A stretch of 64,000 bases of DNA from Carpediemonas membranifera (Eukaryota; Fornicata): positions 124,001 to 188,000 of the forward strand of contig JAHDYR010000013.1 in assembly GCA_019828565.1 (NCBI GenBank). Reading direction: 5' to 3'. The position numbers were made by a program, and so were the translations under genes. Below are positions 27,991-36,009 of this stretch, one piece after another. A model generated the notes under the pieces. That model saw only the letters and a program-made list of their open reading frames with translations. It did no database searches and was not told the origin of the DNA. Within the stretch, counting starts at the first letter, position 1, and every line of letters begins with the position of its first letter.

Positions 27991-29588
27991 TGATGCCCTC
28001 GTCGGACATGAGGCCTAAGAACCACAATATATCCGAGCCGATGAGGACCTTATCGGCCCTGCCGCTGATGACGTGCAGGGGCCAATCGATGATCGTTCGG
28101 CGGTCGCCCAAGCGGTCCGCGACCAGCGTTGTCTCGAAGGTGCCGTGTTGCTGGAGACCTTGGTCGTCAGGGCCCGTCAGCTGGACCATGTCGGGGCCCC
28201 TCCTGCCAAACTGGGCGAGTGCGTTGGCGAGGTCCAGCGAGATGGTGGACACTACGGAGCCAGGGTCGACCGTCGCTGAGATAAGCGTGTCACCTATCGT
28301 CACTGGAATCCGGAGAAGCCGGCCCGGCGAGTAAGCGTGCTCGGCATGCTCTACGTTCTGAACGCTGCCTTGTTGGGGGCTTGTTGGGGGGTGTCGGTGT
28401 GAATGGTGTGGCCTGCTTGGGGTTCTGCCTGAACTGCCAAGGACCCTTCGACGTCGATGGTTGCTGGGGCTGCTGTGGTTGTCCAGCGGCCTGTCGTTGG
28501 GGACCAACTGCCTGCGGCTGGCGTGACTGGTTCTGCTGGGCGGCTGAGGCTTGGTGTGGTGTGCGTTGAGAGGCCTGGCCCTGGCGGGGATCTTGAGGTT
28601 GGCGGCCCGCCGGTGTGGCTCTGTTAGCCTGACTCTGGCGCTTCAGCAGCCGGCACTCTTCAGTAGAGTGGCCGCCGGGACCGTGGACGCGGCAGGTCTT
28701 GCGGCCGTTGCCCGGTGTAGCGGGGACCTTGGCGCCTGCCATGGGACCGGAGGTCCTCTGGCAGAAGGACCAAGGCGTGACGATCGTCCCATCGGAGTTA
28801 GTTGGCAAAGCCAGGATGCGGTGCTGGACGTCATCGATGGTGGTGGCGCCGTCGGCGAAATCCTCGAAGGCGAGGGCGGCTTCGGTGACGTCAAAACCGC
28901 GGGTCAGCACGCGGAAAAGCGTGGATATCAGCCTCTTCTCGGTGAGGGGCGTGTAACCGTTTTCTTCTGTCGGGAACTTGGGGTTCAGCTGGCGACAGTG
29001 CTTGCCGAAAGCTAGGAACATCTTCTGCATAGAGGTGATGTCTCCACCTGTGAGCGTGGTCCTTTCCAGGATCGCCGCCGCGCGAGCGGCTGGGTTGGCC
29101 CGCTGGGCGGGTGTCAGCTCGAAGTACGCGGTGTAGGTGAGCAAGAGGTCCGCCCGCTCGCGGAGCTCCTCCCTCGAGAGGCGCTCTGAGGCGTTGGTCG
29201 AGGTGTCTGGGGCCGTCGGTGGCGGACTGACCGCCTTGAGGGCTGCGGTGATGAAGGCCTGCTTCAGCTCGTCTGAAGCGATCGAGGCCGCTTGGGTGTC
29301 TATATCCTTGAGCTTGGCCAGGAGAGCGCTGAGCTCCTCGGCCGATTTGTCGTCGTCGTTCTTCTCGGGTTCATTCTGCTCGGAAGGCTTATGAATGGGA
29401 GGACGGATCTCTGTCTCAAAGAAGCATTGGAAATCCTCGAATGTTGGGAATCTCGTTGTCGGGATGAACGCCGCGCGGATTTCGGCTAGTTTCTCGCTCC
29501 CGAGGAAAAAGAGGATGCTAGACGGCTGCTTTTTGCTTGCAACATGAAGACGATACTCGTCTAAACGGCTGTTGCTGACTAAAACCAT
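27923..29588 (-). CDS. Element B Gag and protease-like region (two frames)
   Basis: Gag runs from ATG 29588 to 28290 (about 432 aa). It has an N-terminal helical part (DEYRLHVASKK), a long helical capsid, a single His/Cys cluster (CRVHGPGGHSTEEC) resembling a CCHC knuckle, and a Gln/Pro-rich tail. The protease-like region (about 28380-27923) is in the +1 frame; the change most likely occurs near a run of six C residues at about 28375. It contains VTIGDTLISATVDPGSVVST, where DPG replaces the usual DTG/DSG active site, and IGSDILWFLG as the C-terminal protease motif. The second +1 change near 27990 leads into pol. Whether these are programmed shifts or mutations cannot be told from one copy. 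Confidence 0.75.
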
Positions 29589-29600
29589 GACAGTGATCAC

Positions 29601-29653
29601 TGTGGTATGGATAGAACAGCTAGCGAAAGAGGTTTAATCAATTGATTGGGACA
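29601..29653 (-). repeat. LTR of element B (5' LTR), 53 bp
   Basis: Exact copy of 25128-25180. The downstream gag ATG (29588, minus strand) is 12 bp away. No sequence resembling the common TGG-type tRNA primer site follows the LTR. Confidence 0.92.
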
Positions 29654-29658
29654 GGATT

Positions 29659-29863
29659 GATGTTTCAGCTCGGTGCCCTTGAGCGTGATATAGGGCACGT
29701 TGGGTCTATATATGGTGTGTATAACCTTCTCGCCAGCGCCAGTGAGGTGTCCTCTCAGGGGCGTGGGTTTCTTCTTCGTTTGGGCTTGCGTCTGAATTGC
29801 ATCGCCCCAAGCGGCCCATTTTGCGATATCCGCAGTGTCGGGCGGCTCAATAGTCTTGTCCAT
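29659..29863 (-). pseudogene. Element A Gag, N-terminal fragment
   Basis: From ATG 29863 (MDKTIEPPDTADIAKW) to the insertion point of element B. It contains WAAWGDAIQTQAQTKK and VIHTIYRPNVPYITLKG and is followed by the GGATT duplication, then element B. The frame resumes at 25127 with GPQKFLQRL. Before interruption this was one continuous gag frame starting 25 bp downstream of the 5' LTR. Confidence 0.8.
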
Positions 29864-29888
29864 GTGTTCTTGATGCTGTAGAAGCTTC

Positions 29889-29915
29889 TGTGGCACTGTG
29901 TGAACTAAAAGACAG
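29889..29915 (-). repeat. LTR of element A (5' LTR), first segment of the split copy
   Basis: The first 27 bp (plus orientation) of the 50-bp LTR. It is interrupted after GACAG by element C and continues at 34566-34588. GACAG is repeated on both sides of element C. Confidence 0.92.
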
Positions 29916-30007
29916 TGTGCTATTGAAGGGTCAAACAATGTGTTTACTGAGGAGGTTTAGACCCGTGGTGGTGTAAATGGTCCAAACTAGGGGATTTGAA
30001 TGCATCA
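29916..30007 (-). repeat. LTR of element C (3' LTR), 92 bp
   Basis: Identical to 34469-34560. The first 31 bp also occur as a solitary fragment at 12328-12358. It ends in GCATCA and is followed by CTACCCCCCC, the complement of the purine tract. Confidence 0.93.
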
Positions 30008-30033
30008 CTACCCCCCCTCCTTCAATGCGATGT

Positions 30034-32270
30034 CTAATCCTGCCGAGTGCCATTTGATTGGCGGGCCGACATTCTGAGCTTCAAATCATCAAACCGCTTC
30101 ATGGCTTCCTCTAGGGGTGTATTCACCTGCAGGTACTGCTGAAGTATCGCATTGCCTCTCATATCCTCGTCTGTTGGGTTTCTCCACGTGTCGTCTGCTG
30201 GTTCGTATCCTAACCAGCGCACCTTCACCTCTGGCGTCTTCATCACGTCCTTCTTGATCCTGTGCGTGACGATCTCTTTGATATACGTGTGCATACGGTC
30301 CTTGGCGCATTCTGCCTTCGCCTTCTCCTCATCCCAGTCGCCTTCTGCGAGCTTCAGATGCTTCACGTGCTTCTTATACGTCTTGTTCGTCTCGGGGTCC
30401 CTTATCACGAACGAGCTGGCGTTTCCAGGTGCCTTCTTGACCACCTGAAGTGGGCCTCTCCATCGTAGCTGGTACTTCCCTCTCTGTTCTGCATCCCTGT
30501 CGACCATGACCCACGCCTTGGCTGTGATACGGGTCGGTGTCCTCTTGTTGTGCTTGTCCTGTCTGGCCTTGGCCGCGTCGTACGTCTTCTTCGCCGCGTC
30601 CCTGCGCTGTTGAGCTCTCATCTTCTCGTTCCGGACCATCTTGTCAATGACGTCCGTAACGTCGGCTCTCTCCTGGTTCGACAGTGTCATCTTCCCTTCC
30701 CGCTCTGTGGACACCACTAGCTTCCAGGGTGACGTGCCTGTCGTGGCAGATCTAGCCTGGTTGATGATGTTCTGAACCGCTGGCAGTAGGCCCATCCATT
30801 GCTTCGTGCCGCGCTGATGCATCTCGTCCCTGAGGTGGCGGTTCACTTCGCGATTCCTGCGCTCAACGATCCCATTCTCCTCGTGATGGTACGGGGTGGT
30901 CGTCTTCGCGCCCCCGCCTAGCTCTGCCGCGAACGACTTGAACTCCTTCGAGTCGAACTGCCGTCCGCTATCGGTCACCCACTCGACCGGGGGCGGGAAG
31001 TGTGTGAGGTATCTTTCCCTGATTGCTCTGATGGTGGCGGCGGAGGTCACCGTCTTCAGTGGGCACAGGGTGACCCACCTCGTCGACTCCTCCACCAGCA
31101 CCAGGATGTACCGGTAACCCTGGTCTGCCTCTGCCATGTTGATGGTGTCGGCGAACACGCGACTGAACGGCGACGCTGGCATGCGCAGCTGCTCCTGATA
31201 TTGCTCGCGTGACCGGTGTTCGGCGTTCTTCTGGCACACGGGGCACTCCTTAACCATCCTCTGGACGTCCGTGTCCGCAGTGTCCCAGCGCAATCCCTTA
31301 TCCTCGAGCTTCCACAGCGTCTGGTCAACCCCGTGGTGACCGGTGCCAGGTCCGTGAACGGACTTGAAGCGTGGCAGCTTCTGGGACTCGGGTATGGCCG
31401 GGAACGTGCCCTCCTCTTCGGGCTCGGCGTCAAGGGTGTCGCCCTCGTCTGTCCCGGCTGCTTCCTCGGTGTCGCTTTCGTCTGCCTCGTCGCGCTCGCG
31501 GTCAGGCTGTCCTGCCGCCTCTTCGCGGAACCGAACTCTCGGCTCGTCGGCGGCGACTTCTTCCGACTCTTCCTCCGCTGCGTCGACTGCACACATCACG
31601 GACACGATCGCACCCTGCTGCTCTGGTGTCAGGCTCTCGGCTTCTGCGCGGGGCATTCTGGACAGGCCGTCCGCGACCGTATTAGACTTACCAGGCACGT
31701 GGGTGATGCTGAACTTGAGGTTGCCCAGCTCAAGTGCCCAGCGCTGCACCATGGGGTCGACGTTGCCCCACGTGTACACGAGGTTACGGTGGTCCGTGAA
31801 CATCTCAAACTCCCTTGTGGCTAGGAACCGTCTCATCTTCCTCGTGGCCGCTATGATGGCGAATGCCTCCTTGCGGTAGGTGCTCCACTTGCGCTGGCTT
31901 GCTGTCAGGGCCTTGGAGAAGAACATCACAGGTCGCTTCGACCCGTCGTCCTCGACTCTGACCAGCACTGCGCCGACACCGGTGTCGGACGCGTCGGTGA
32001 ACAGCTGTAGGCGGTCGTCAGGGCCCGGTGTGACCAACAGTGTGGGGGAGGTGACGATCTTCTTCAGTCTCTTGAACGCCTCTCTCTGGGGGTCGCCCCA
32101 CACGAACGTCTGGCCCTTGATCTCCAGCTTGCGGATCGGCTCGGTGATGTCCGCGTAGCCGGGGATGAACTGGGAGAAGAAGTTGAAGATGCCCAATGTG
32201 GACCTGACGTCACTCACGTTTGTCGGGTCGGGCAGCTCCTGGACACCCTGGACGCGCCATGGGGGATGCG
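30034..32270 (-). CDS. Element C Pol, distal part: RNase H, integrase, chromodomain
   Basis: Entered by a -1 change from the RT frame at about 32265 (RVQGVQELPDPTNVSDVRS), to the stop at 30034. RNase H: LFTDASDTGVGAV, FFSKALTASQRKWS, and MFTDHRNLVYTW, ending VADGLSRM. An acidic linker (about 60 aa of Asp/Glu) is inserted between RNase H and integrase. Integrase: HGPGTGHHGVDQ...CPVCQK zinc motif, then ADTINMAEADQGYRY, VTDSGRQFDS and ENGIVERRNREVNRH for the D,D,E core. The C-terminal VKVRWLGYEPADDTWRNP is a chromodomain. The acidic linker is not present in element B. Confidence 0.87.
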
Positions 32271-34000
32271 CTTTCCCTCCGCCGACACTATCCATCCGAG
32301 GTACTCCACCTCCGTCAACCCGAAAAAGCACTTGTTCTTGTTGAGCTTCAGCTTCTTCTCTCGCACCCGGTCCATCACCCGCATCAGGTTCGCCTGGTAC
32401 TCTTCCCAGGTCGACCCATAGACGATGATGTCGTCCACGTACACAAGACACGCCGTGCCCAGCATGTCCGCGAAAGCCTCCTCTAAGGCCTCTTGCATAT
32501 GGCCAGCCGCGGTGGCAAGGCCGAACGGCATCGTAGTGTAGGTATAGTGCCCCTTGGAGTACGTGAACGCCAGGTACTCCTGTGTGTCGGGGTGCACCGG
32601 GACCTGATGGAAGGCCTTGCTGAGGTCAAGTGCTGCGAAGTACTTGTTGCCCCTCAGCCTCTCGATCAGCTCTTCCGTCGACGGCAAGTCGTGCTGAGTC
32701 ATGGACGCCAGGAGCTCGTTCAGTGGCGAGTAGTCCATGCACGGCCGCCACGTCCCGGCCTTCTTCCGCACCATGACCACTGAGCTGCTCCAGGGAGACT
32801 TGGTTGGGATGATGATCCCGCTTTCCTCCAGCTTCTGCATCTCTGACCGGAGTTCATCCTCCACCTGTCTTGGGAACCTTCGGGGCAGACGGAAGTAGGG
32901 TCGGGCGTCCTTCTTCAGCGTGACCTTGAACGGCTTAAGGTCTGCTGGTTCGCCTGCATCGCCGAAGCAGTCGCTGTATCTCTCGGCCCAGTCCTCTGTG
33001 AGCTTGGAGATGACCTGGATGGGGTCTGCTTCGGTGTCAAGGTTGCGGTTGATTAGGCCGAGGGAGTCAATCACCTCCATGTTGATGAGGAACGACTCGG
33101 CCTTGTCCATCGCATACCAGGTCGGCGTCGCGGTGACCTCTCTGTCGAGGTGGAGGGTGATCGGCACATCTGACAACACTCGGTAGACCCTCCTCATCGA
33201 CTCGTCAGCCAAGCGGACTGTCTCGCCCCGCGTGGCGATCTTCAGTCCCTTCTCGACGGCCCAGTCCCTCGGCACGACGCTGAACGAGGAGCAGGTGTCC
33301 ATGCGGACGATCAACTCTTCGCCCAGCAGACTGGCCTTCTCCTGCCAGATAGTCTTGGACGCTAACATAAAACAGAAAGGATACTCAGATGGCTTTACAA
33401 CTGTGCACTGGTGCGACTTGTGGCCGAACTCGCCGCACCTGAAGCACTTCGGCTCCTCGTGTGGGCAGTCGGCCGAGTCGTGACCCTTTTCGCCGCAGTT
33501 GAAGCAGCCGCGGCCCCCTTGCCGCCGCTCAGGCTTGGCCCCCTCGGCCGCGCCGTCATTGCGTCTGCGCTCTCCCGTCCTCGCTGGCATCTTCCGCTCC
33601 TCTCTCGGCTTGCTCTGCAGTGACTCGAGCTGCTTCTGTAGGGCCGCGAGCCGGCTGCTCGGCACCAGGTCAAACTCTCGCATGGCATCTGTTCGGGCCC
33701 GTAGGTACTTTGCTATGACCTTCAACGACTTCGCGACTGTTGACTTGGAAAGAACAACAGAGCGAAGAGACGATGCGATCGTCTCGTCATCGAGGCTCGC
33801 CAGAACGATCTCCTGGAGCTCTCTAGCATCCAGGGATCCGACCTTCTCGAACAGATCTACCATATCCGTGAACACATGGCGGTAACGGGTGAAAGAGGTC
33901 TCACGGAGCTTGCGAAGCTCGCGGTACGCGCGCTGAAGACTGATATTGGTTAGTGTGGCCTCAGCCATCACCACCCAGCGCTCATCGCGCTTCCTCCCTC
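32214..34000 (-). CDS. Element C Gag C-terminus, protease-like domain and reverse transcriptase
   Basis: Reads in the +1 frame relative to the Gag start frame, from about 34000 (RDERWVVMAEATLTN). Helical capsid residues are followed by two CCHC zinc knuckles (CFNCGEKGHDSADC and CFRCGEFGHKSHQC). The protease-like domain has VRMDTCSSFSVV, where DTC replaces DTG. RT follows: LKKDARPYFRLPRRFP, then WSSSVVMVRKKAGTWRPC, LDLSKAFHQVPVHP, and the catalytic LVYVDDIIVYGST. The frame stops at 32214 after a -1 break near 32265. Apart from the altered protease triplet, visible catalytic residues are intact. Confidence 0.87.
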
Positions 34001-34455
34001 GTTGTCTTCGCCTCCTTCTTCTCTTGGTCTTGAGCCATGATGTACCGGAGCAAAGCGTCGTCCCGGGCGGTCGTCTTGCCGCTTGTCTTCTTCTTCCGGG
34101 CCGGGTTAGCGATGAGTGTGCTCCGGGCGTCATCCTCGGAGTCGCTCTGGGCGTGCGCGTCTTCGCCGCCCCTGCTGCTGTCGCTACCCTCGTTGGCGCT
34201 GAACATCTCCTCGTCGTCTTCACTCGAGCTGCCAGAGCTGTCATCGGAGCTTTCGTCGTCCTCCAGAGCTTGGTATGCGTCCTTGATACTTGTTCTCACT
34301 TTCGCGTCGATGCACTCGAAGAGGGTCTTCGGCTTGACCTCATCTTCAGCATAGAGTGCGTAGCTCATGCGGAACCTCACCCAGTCGGCTGCAGTGTGCC
34401 GGAGATACTTCGGGTAAGTCCCTTTTGGGTCGTCGTCATCGTCATCCTTCTTCAT
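33982..34455 (-). CDS. Element C Gag, N-terminal frame
   Basis: 157 codons starting MKKDDDDDD. An acidic/Ser-rich region (DDSSGSSSEDDEEMFS) is followed by a basic segment (ARKKKTSGKTTARDD) and a charged helix before TGA. The distal Gag frame (with capsid and zinc knuckles) follows at +1. The junction is near 34000, where the Lys/Arg/Glu-rich sequence reads comparably in both frames. The start codon is 13 bp from the 5' LTR. Confidence 0.7.
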   Translation of the reverse strand: MKKDDDDDDPKGTYPKYLRHTAADWVRFRMSYALYAEDEVKPKTLFECIDAKVRTSIKDAYQALEDDESSDDSSGSSSEDDEEMFSANEGSDSSRGGEDAHAQSDSEDDARSTLIANPARKKKTSGKTTARDDALLRYIMAQDQEKKEAKTTREEAR

Positions 34456-34468
34456 GCGTAGTAATTAC

Positions 34469-34560
34469 TGTGCTATTGAAGGGTCAAACAATGTGTTTAC
34501 TGAGGAGGTTTAGACCCGTGGTGGTGTAAATGGTCCAAACTAGGGGATTTGAATGCATCA
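34469..34560 (-). repeat. LTR of element C (5' LTR), 92 bp
   Basis: Exact copy of 29916-30007, next to the gag start (ATG 34455). No typical tRNA primer-binding sequence follows. Confidence 0.93.
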
Positions 34561-34565
34561 GACAG

Positions 34566-34588
34566 GATGCAGTTTATGTCGTGCTACA
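34566..34588 (-). repeat. LTR of element A (5' LTR), second segment of the split copy
   Basis: The remaining 23 bp (GATGCAGTTTATGTCGTG to the terminal CTACA) of the LTR broken by element C. The adjacent CCGGC (34589-34593) is the target duplication of element A. Confidence 0.92.
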
Positions 34589-34605
34589 CCGGCGGAAGAC
34601 GTCTC

Positions 34606-35289
34606 ATGCTTACCGACTCCATACCAGGTCAGATCAGCAGGAATCTGACGTCCAATGTGGCTACTATTCCCAATATTCTGACTGCATTCCGTCTTGCAAG
34701 CGTTCCCTTCACTGTTTCAGCCCTCAACAAGGGCAATCTTGTGAAGGCGGAGTCTCTGTTTGCTGCATCTGCCATCACTGACTATCTTGACGGCTATATT
34801 GCCCGCAAGTACAACATGACCTCTGTACTGGGCTCTCTTTTGGATCCAATCGCCGACAAAACTCTTGCCATCGCCCTCGGCGTCACGCTGATGAAGCTCA
34901 AGGCTATACCCAAGCACGTGGCCGCATTCATCGTCACCAGAGACGCCCTAGTTTCCGCTGGTCCTGTAATCGCCCGGGCCATAACCCTCGCTCGCATCGG
35001 CAAGCTCTCTTTCTCCAACTACTTCAAGCCCCACTCAGTCCCGAGCATTGAGATCCGCCCGAGTGCTGCCAGCAAGGCTTCCATGTTCTTCCAAATGGTT
35101 CTGTACATGCTCGGTCTCGTGAGGCTCCATGTCGGCCTGGACAACAAATCCCTGCAAAAGGTCGTGACAGGCCTCGGCGTGGCGGTGTTTGGGCTATCGG
35201 CATACTCACTAGTGGAGTACTGCATGGATATCCCCTCCGTGTTGCCTCAGATCAAGGGCAGCCCGGAGCATTTGGAGAAGGAGGAGTAG
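34606..35289 (+). CDS. Cardiolipin synthase (CDP-alcohol phosphatidyltransferase)
   Basis: 227 aa from ATG 34606. It contains the complete CDP-alcohol phosphotransferase signature: Asp59, Asp62-Gly63, Ala66-Arg67, Gly76, Asp80 and Asp84 (DYLDGYIARKYN then GSLLDPIADK). The upstream TIPNILTAFRLASVPFTV is typical of eukaryotic/bacterial-type CRLS1, which joins CDP-diacylglycerol and phosphatidylglycerol; PGP synthase is the close alternative. Hydrophobic helices follow (AIALGVTLMKL; FFQMVLYMLGLV; VTGLGVAVFGL). The product would act in the inner membrane of the mitochondrion-related organelle. The open frame extends left into LTR sequence, but those codons belong to the transposon. The true start is 13 bp past the target duplication of element A, so native promoter and leader have been displaced by about 13.8 kb. 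Confidence 0.88.
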   Translation: MLTDSIPGQISRNLTSNVATIPNILTAFRLASVPFTVSALNKGNLVKAESLFAASAITDYLDGYIARKYNMTSVLGSLLDPIADKTLAIALGVTLMKLKAIPKHVAAFIVTRDALVSAGPVIARAITLARIGKLSFSNYFKPHSVPSIEIRPSAASKASMFFQMVLYMLGLVRLHVGLDNKSLQKVVTGLGVAVFGLSAYSLVEYCMDIPSVLPQIKGSPEHLEKEE

Positions 35290-35476
35290 AGGGCGTGTGG
35301 GTTTATGGTGTACATGGTATGTTGGTAAATATAGCGTTTATGGTATATATGGTGTTTACGATGCATCGACTAGGCCAAAATTGGTACTTTTGTTGGGCAC
35401 TACCACCCAACAGACTCAGGGCCGTCTCCCATCGCCCAGACCACCGGCCATGACAAGAGTGACTCTACTTTACACA

Positions 35477-36006
35477 TTACAGCTTGACAACACCCACCCC
35501 AGTGACGGTCACAGTGACATCCAGATCCTCGTTCCTCAGATCCTTCCAGACATATCCACCACCCCGACTCGAATCAAATGATGTCCTCATGGAGCCGCTG
35601 CCCATCGTATCAGCAAGGGTCGGCTTGTCCAGGAGGGGGGCGAACTGCTCCGTCGGCCGGGCCGTGGACGTCCCCGTGAAGGAGTGCATGGTCTGGCTAC
35701 AGTGCTGGTTCTTGAAGTCTGCTGGGTCTCGGAGCAAGTTTGTCAACGACATGACGGTTGAGTTGAATGGGTACATTGCTTCTGTGGTCAAGCTAGTTAT
35801 CACGTTGATATCATCATCAACACTCGTCATGCCGGTCTGTGAGATATTCAGCATCCACTGCGATGTCCCGCTGAGGGCATTGACCCAATCACCTGTGAAA
35901 CAGTCATGCTGAGCGTAGCATTGACCTTATTCGAGGAAACGTCACCAAATGTCCAAGACACACACGCAGCAAGCGTTAACAACGGCAGCAGCAGCCAAGT
36001 TTTCAT
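35477..36006 (-). pseudogene. Probable small secreted protein, one frame break
   Basis: ATG 36006 opens a clear signal peptide (MKTWLLLPLLTLAACVSW) followed by FGDVSSNKVNATLSMTVS. The frame then stops soon after. From about 35905 a different frame continues DWVNALSGTSQWMLNISQTG and runs ~140 codons with N-glycosylation-like NIS and NST sites, two Cys and a C-terminal TVTVTGVGVVKL, stopping at 35477. Either one base is missing near 35905 or there is a small intron; a TGTTTCACAG acceptor-like string sits exactly at the junction, but no donor in the right phase with the usual GTTTG/GTTAG form was found. Function unknown. A plus-strand frame over the same DNA (35484-35912) looks less protein-like. 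Confidence 0.45.
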
Positions 36007-36009
36007 CGA

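Larger units (their letters stand above)
25128..29653 (-). mobile_element. Ty3/gypsy LTR retrotransposon B, inserted in gag of element A
   Basis: The element is 4,526 bp with 53-bp LTRs at 25128-25180 and 29601-29653 (identical 53/53; start TGTGGTATGG, end GATTGGGACA on the plus strand). The target duplication GGATT lies at 25123-25127 and 29654-29658, inside the gag frame of element A, which reads through cleanly if B is removed. A purine tract (GGAGAGGGGTAG on the minus strand) abuts the 3' LTR. Only 12 bp separate the 5' LTR from the gag ATG at 29588, leaving little room for a tRNA primer site. The single pol frame is long and intact; gag, protease and pol need two +1 frame changes to connect. 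Confidence 0.92.
29916..34560 (-). mobile_element. Ty3/gypsy LTR retrotransposon C, inserted in the 5' LTR of element A
   Basis: The element is 4,645 bp with identical 92-bp LTRs at 29916-30007 and 34469-34560 (start TGTGCTATTG, end GAATGCATCA). The target duplication GACAG lies at 29911-29915 and 34561-34565. Excising C restores a perfect 50-bp LTR A, so the order of insertion is A first, then C. A purine tract (GGAGGGGGGGTAG, minus strand) abuts the 3' LTR. The gag ATG (34455) lies only 13 bp from the 5' LTR. Coding regions cover gag with two CCHC knuckles, protease-like, RT, RNase H, integrase and chromodomain. They are linked by one +1 and one -1 frame change. Confidence 0.93.
20767..34588 (-). 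mobile_element. Ty3/gypsy LTR retrotransposon A, hosting two nested elements
   Basis: This outermost element is bounded by 50-bp LTRs beginning TGTGGCACTG and ending GTGCTACA on the plus strand, with a perfect 5-bp target duplication CCGGC at 20762-20766 and 34589-34593. Its genes lie on the minus strand. Element B (25128-29653) is inserted in its gag region, and element C (29916-34560) in its upstream LTR. Removing both leaves an element of about 4.65 kb with gag, protease, RT, RNase H, integrase and a chromodomain-like C-terminus. A purine tract (AGGGGGGAA on the minus strand, about 20817-20825) lies against the 3' LTR as expected for plus-strand priming. The coding region carries frameshifts in addition to the insertions, so it is inactive as a coding unit here. 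Confidence 0.9.

Noticed and set aside
34549-34605. N-terminal extension of cardiolipin synthase beginning MNASDRMQF
   Set aside because: These codons are LTR sequence of elements C and A, not host coding sequence.
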